Source of the DNA: QHCF01 sp003244275
GTDB taxonomy: Bacteria > Actinomycetota > Acidimicrobiia > Acidimicrobiales > QHCF01
DNA length: 6,855 nt
NCBI GenBank assembly: GCA_036806345.1
Contig: DAIROT010000084.1
Location: 1-6,855 of the forward strand
Direction of reading: 5' to 3'
The position numbers were made by a program, and so were the translations under genes. Below the pieces are notes generated by a model that ran no database searches, was not told the DNA's origin, and saw only the letters and a program-made list of their open reading frames with translations. Below, piece after piece: positions 5,392-6,855 of the stretch (its first letter is position 1; every line of letters begins with the position of its first letter).

Positions 5392-5857
5392 CCGGCAACG
5401 GACTCTCAGCTCACCTCGACGAACCAGGTTGCGCTCGCATGTGGCACCCCTCGGCCCGGGAGCGGTGACGGCGAGTGGACCGTTGTGCAGATCTGTCGGT
5501 TTACTACTGGTGCCGTGCGCCGCAGCTTTCCGAGATTCGAAAGCCACACTCCAGAGGGGGGGCGAGACGGCCATCAGTTTCACCGACTTGTGGCATACAC
5601 ACGAGGGACGTTTGCAGGCGAGCAGCGTACCAAGGTCCTTTTTCATCTTTTGGTTGCTCGTCCTTTTCACGACATCGCACGCCTCGAGGTTGTAGTTGAT
5701 GCGACCAGGTGTGGCACCTGGCTGTTCTACGCTTTCAGCGTGGTTGATGATCTCGACTAGTGAGGTGTGGTGGCTGGCTCGACACTCAAGCGTCGGGTCT
5801 ATGGGCGTCGAGAGCATCGGTCCCCAATGAACCTAGTTGAGCCTCGGTTAAGTCACC
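5392..5857. other. 466 bases without a convincing gene
   Basis: Lies between the convergent toxin and lysA genes and looks less GC-rich than its surroundings, with an A/T-rich patch near 5635-5700 and a run of seven G at 5556-5562. Open frames exist on both strands (for example plus 5485-5760, minus from 5817), but none shows a family motif, and codon third positions on the minus frame look much less GC-biased than in the neighbours. It contains one good hairpin at 5705-5721 and a weaker bulged one at 5526-5543. It may be spacer, or decayed material that came with the toxin-antitoxin module. Confidence 0.6.
5705..5721. terminator. Hairpin between convergent genes, possible terminator
   Basis: CCAGGTGTGGCACCTGG forms a perfect 7-bp stem with a 3-base loop, 314 bases after the toxin stop and 137 after the lysA stop. 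On the plus strand it is followed by ctgttctacgcttt, only moderately U-rich, and on the minus strand by no U tract. It could be a U-less terminator of the kind proposed for actinobacteria, but its distance from both genes makes this weak. Confidence 0.3.
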
Positions 5858-6855
5858 TCACACGTCGAGGCGCAGCAGGTCCTCGTTGGTCTCCCGGCGC
5901 ACGACCACCCGGGCCTGGCCGTTGGCCACGAAGACCACCGGGGGCCGGGGAACCTTGTTGTAGTTGGAGGCCATGGAGTGGCCGTAGGCGCCGGTGACCG
6001 GGGTGGCCACAATGTCGCCGACCGCCAGGTCGGCCGGCACCCTCGCCTTGCTCACGACGACGTCCCCCGACTCGCAGTGCTTGCCCACCACCCTGGCGGC
6101 TCGGGGGCGGTCAGCGGTCACCGCCCGGGGCAGGAACGCCTCGTAGCCGCTCCCATAGAGGACGGGCCGAGGATTGTCGCTCATCCCTCCGTCGACGGCG
6201 ACGTAGGTGCGGATGCCGGCCAGTTCTTTCACCGTTCCCACCCGGTACAAGGTGACCCCCGCCGCCGCCACCACCGCCCGCCCGGGCTCGGCTGTCACCC
6301 GGGTGCCATCGGGAATGCCTGCGGCCCGACAGGCCCGGTGAACGGCGGCCGCCCACTCGGAGATGCTGGGCGCCGCCTCCCCCTCCACGTAGGCCACCCC
6401 CAGGCCGCCCCCGATGCACAGCTCGGGCAGGCCCAGCCGGTTGAAGAACGGGGCCAGCACCTCCACCTCCCGAGCAAAAGAATCTGCTCGAAATACCTGG
6501 CTACCTATATGGGCGTGTATGCCCACTAGCGCCACTGCCGCCGACGCCGTGAGTCGTCTGACCGCTTCGGCGGCCGCCCCCGACGCCAAGCCAAAGCCAA
6601 ACTTGGAGTCGTCCTGGCCCGTGCTCACATACCGGTGGGTGTGGGCCTCCACGCCCGGTGTGACGCGGGCAAGGACCTCGGGCGGGGGGAGGCTATTTTG
6701 CCCAAGGAGTGCCTCGAGGCGGTCAATCTCGTCGAAGGAGTCGACCACGATCCGCCCGACGCCGGCGGCCAGGGCTGCCTCCAGCTCCTGTTCGGACTTG
6801 TTGTTGCCGTGCAGGATGAGGCGCTCCGCCGGCACACCAGCGGCTAGGGCCACCG
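5858..6855 (-). CDS. lysA: Diaminopimelate decarboxylase (5' end outside window)
   Basis: Removes CO2 from meso-diaminopimelate to give L-lysine, with PLP as cofactor. The frame is open from the window edge to TGA at 5860-5858. Counting from the first in-frame GTG at 6853, seen are HGNNKSEQEL (15-24), RVTPGVEAHTHRYVSTGQ (63-80), DSKFGFGL (82-89), HIGSQ (115-119), the phosphate-binding GGGLG (148-152), AEPGR (188-192), DGGMSDNPRP (221-230), KHCESGD with the active-site Cys at 260, and the C-terminal TGAYGHSMASNYN (287-299). These features distinguish it from ornithine and arginine decarboxylases. That GTG is internal: the PLP-lysine region and roughly 80-90 N-terminal residues lie beyond the window. 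It is co-oriented with hom and thrC but separated from them by the oppositely oriented toxin-antitoxin module, so hom probably needs its own promoter. Confidence 0.96.
   Translation of the reverse strand, partial: VALAAGVPAERLILHGNNKSEQELEAALAAGVGRIVVDSFDEIDRLEALLGQNSLPPPEVLARVTPGVEAHTHRYVSTGQDDSKFGFGLASGAAAEAVRRLTASAAVALVGIHAHIGSQVFRADSFAREVEVLAPFFNRLGLPELCIGGGLGVAYVEGEAAPSISEWAAAVHRACRAAGIPDGTRVTAEPGRAVVAAAGVTLYRVGTVKELAGIRTYVAVDGGMSDNPRPVLYGSGYEAFLPRAVTADRPRAARVVGKHCESGDVVVSKARVPADLAVGDIVATPVTGAYGHSMASNYNKVPRPPVVFVANGQARVVVRRETNEDLLRLDV

Noticed and set aside
5521..5545. TTCGAA-containing hairpin resembling part of a tRNA T-arm
   Set aside because: No GGTTCGAATCC-type arm, no acceptor stem and no anticodon arm at proper spacing on either strand.
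5485..5760. Plus-strand open frame of 91 codons after the toxin
   Set aside because: No ribosome binding site, no motif, and competing open frames of similar length on both strands.
5065..5817. Minus-strand open frame of 250 codons as an intact gene
   Set aside because: About 330 bases are antisense to the clear toxin gene and read as Cys/Arg-rich filler. Only the part beyond the toxin is worth a second look, reported as a possible remnant.
4528..5872. 9-bp inverted repeat CGCCTCGAC / GTCGAGGCG at the two ends of the toxin-antitoxin interval
   Set aside because: It could mark insertion ends, but one copy is inside lysA coding sequence, CTCGA-type words are frequent here, and a 9-bp match in two windows of this size is not improbable. 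No target-site direct repeat was found.

Overview
The window reads as chromosomal DNA from a high-GC Gram-positive bacterium, most likely an actinobacterium, possibly a deep-branching one such as Acidimicrobiia. The evidence is GC richness (about two thirds by eye, not counted), GTG and TTG start codons, a Rho factor with a very long low-complexity insert after its N-terminal domain, a threonine synthase close to the mycobacterial type, and the order lysA-hom-thrC-rho on one strand. The lineage is an inference; no marker gene here settles it.

Layout, right to left along the minus strand. At 6855-5858 is the 3' part of lysA (diaminopimelate decarboxylase, last step of lysine synthesis), cut by the window edge. 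Then come 466 bases without a convincing gene (5392-5857). On the plus strand, facing lysA, is a two-gene module at 4592-5391: a ribbon-helix-helix plus DUF433-like antitoxin and a DUF5615/PIN-like toxin whose TTG start overlaps the antitoxin stop. A 90-base gap with a palindrome separates this module from hom (4501-3212, homoserine dehydrogenase with ACT domain). hom overlaps thrC (3215-2130, threonine synthase) by 4 bases in a GTGA junction. After 326 non-coding bases that hold a good minus-strand promoter and a structured leader comes rho (1803-1, its C-terminal end outside the window).

The biosynthetic genes share a pathway. hom takes aspartate semialdehyde to homoserine and thrC makes threonine from O-phosphohomoserine, while lysA closes the competing lysine branch. 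The intermediate kinase gene thrB is not in this window. The toxin-antitoxin module lies between lysA and hom on the opposite strand, like an insertion into an otherwise co-oriented cluster. Points most worth a second look are the rho leader, which can form two mutually exclusive hairpins and ends in a C-rich tract; a Ser-to-Gly change beside Rho's Walker B aspartate; several 15-bp in-frame tandem repeats in rho and thrC; and the toxin-antitoxin pair itself. I found no CRISPR, tRNA, rRNA or insertion sequence.
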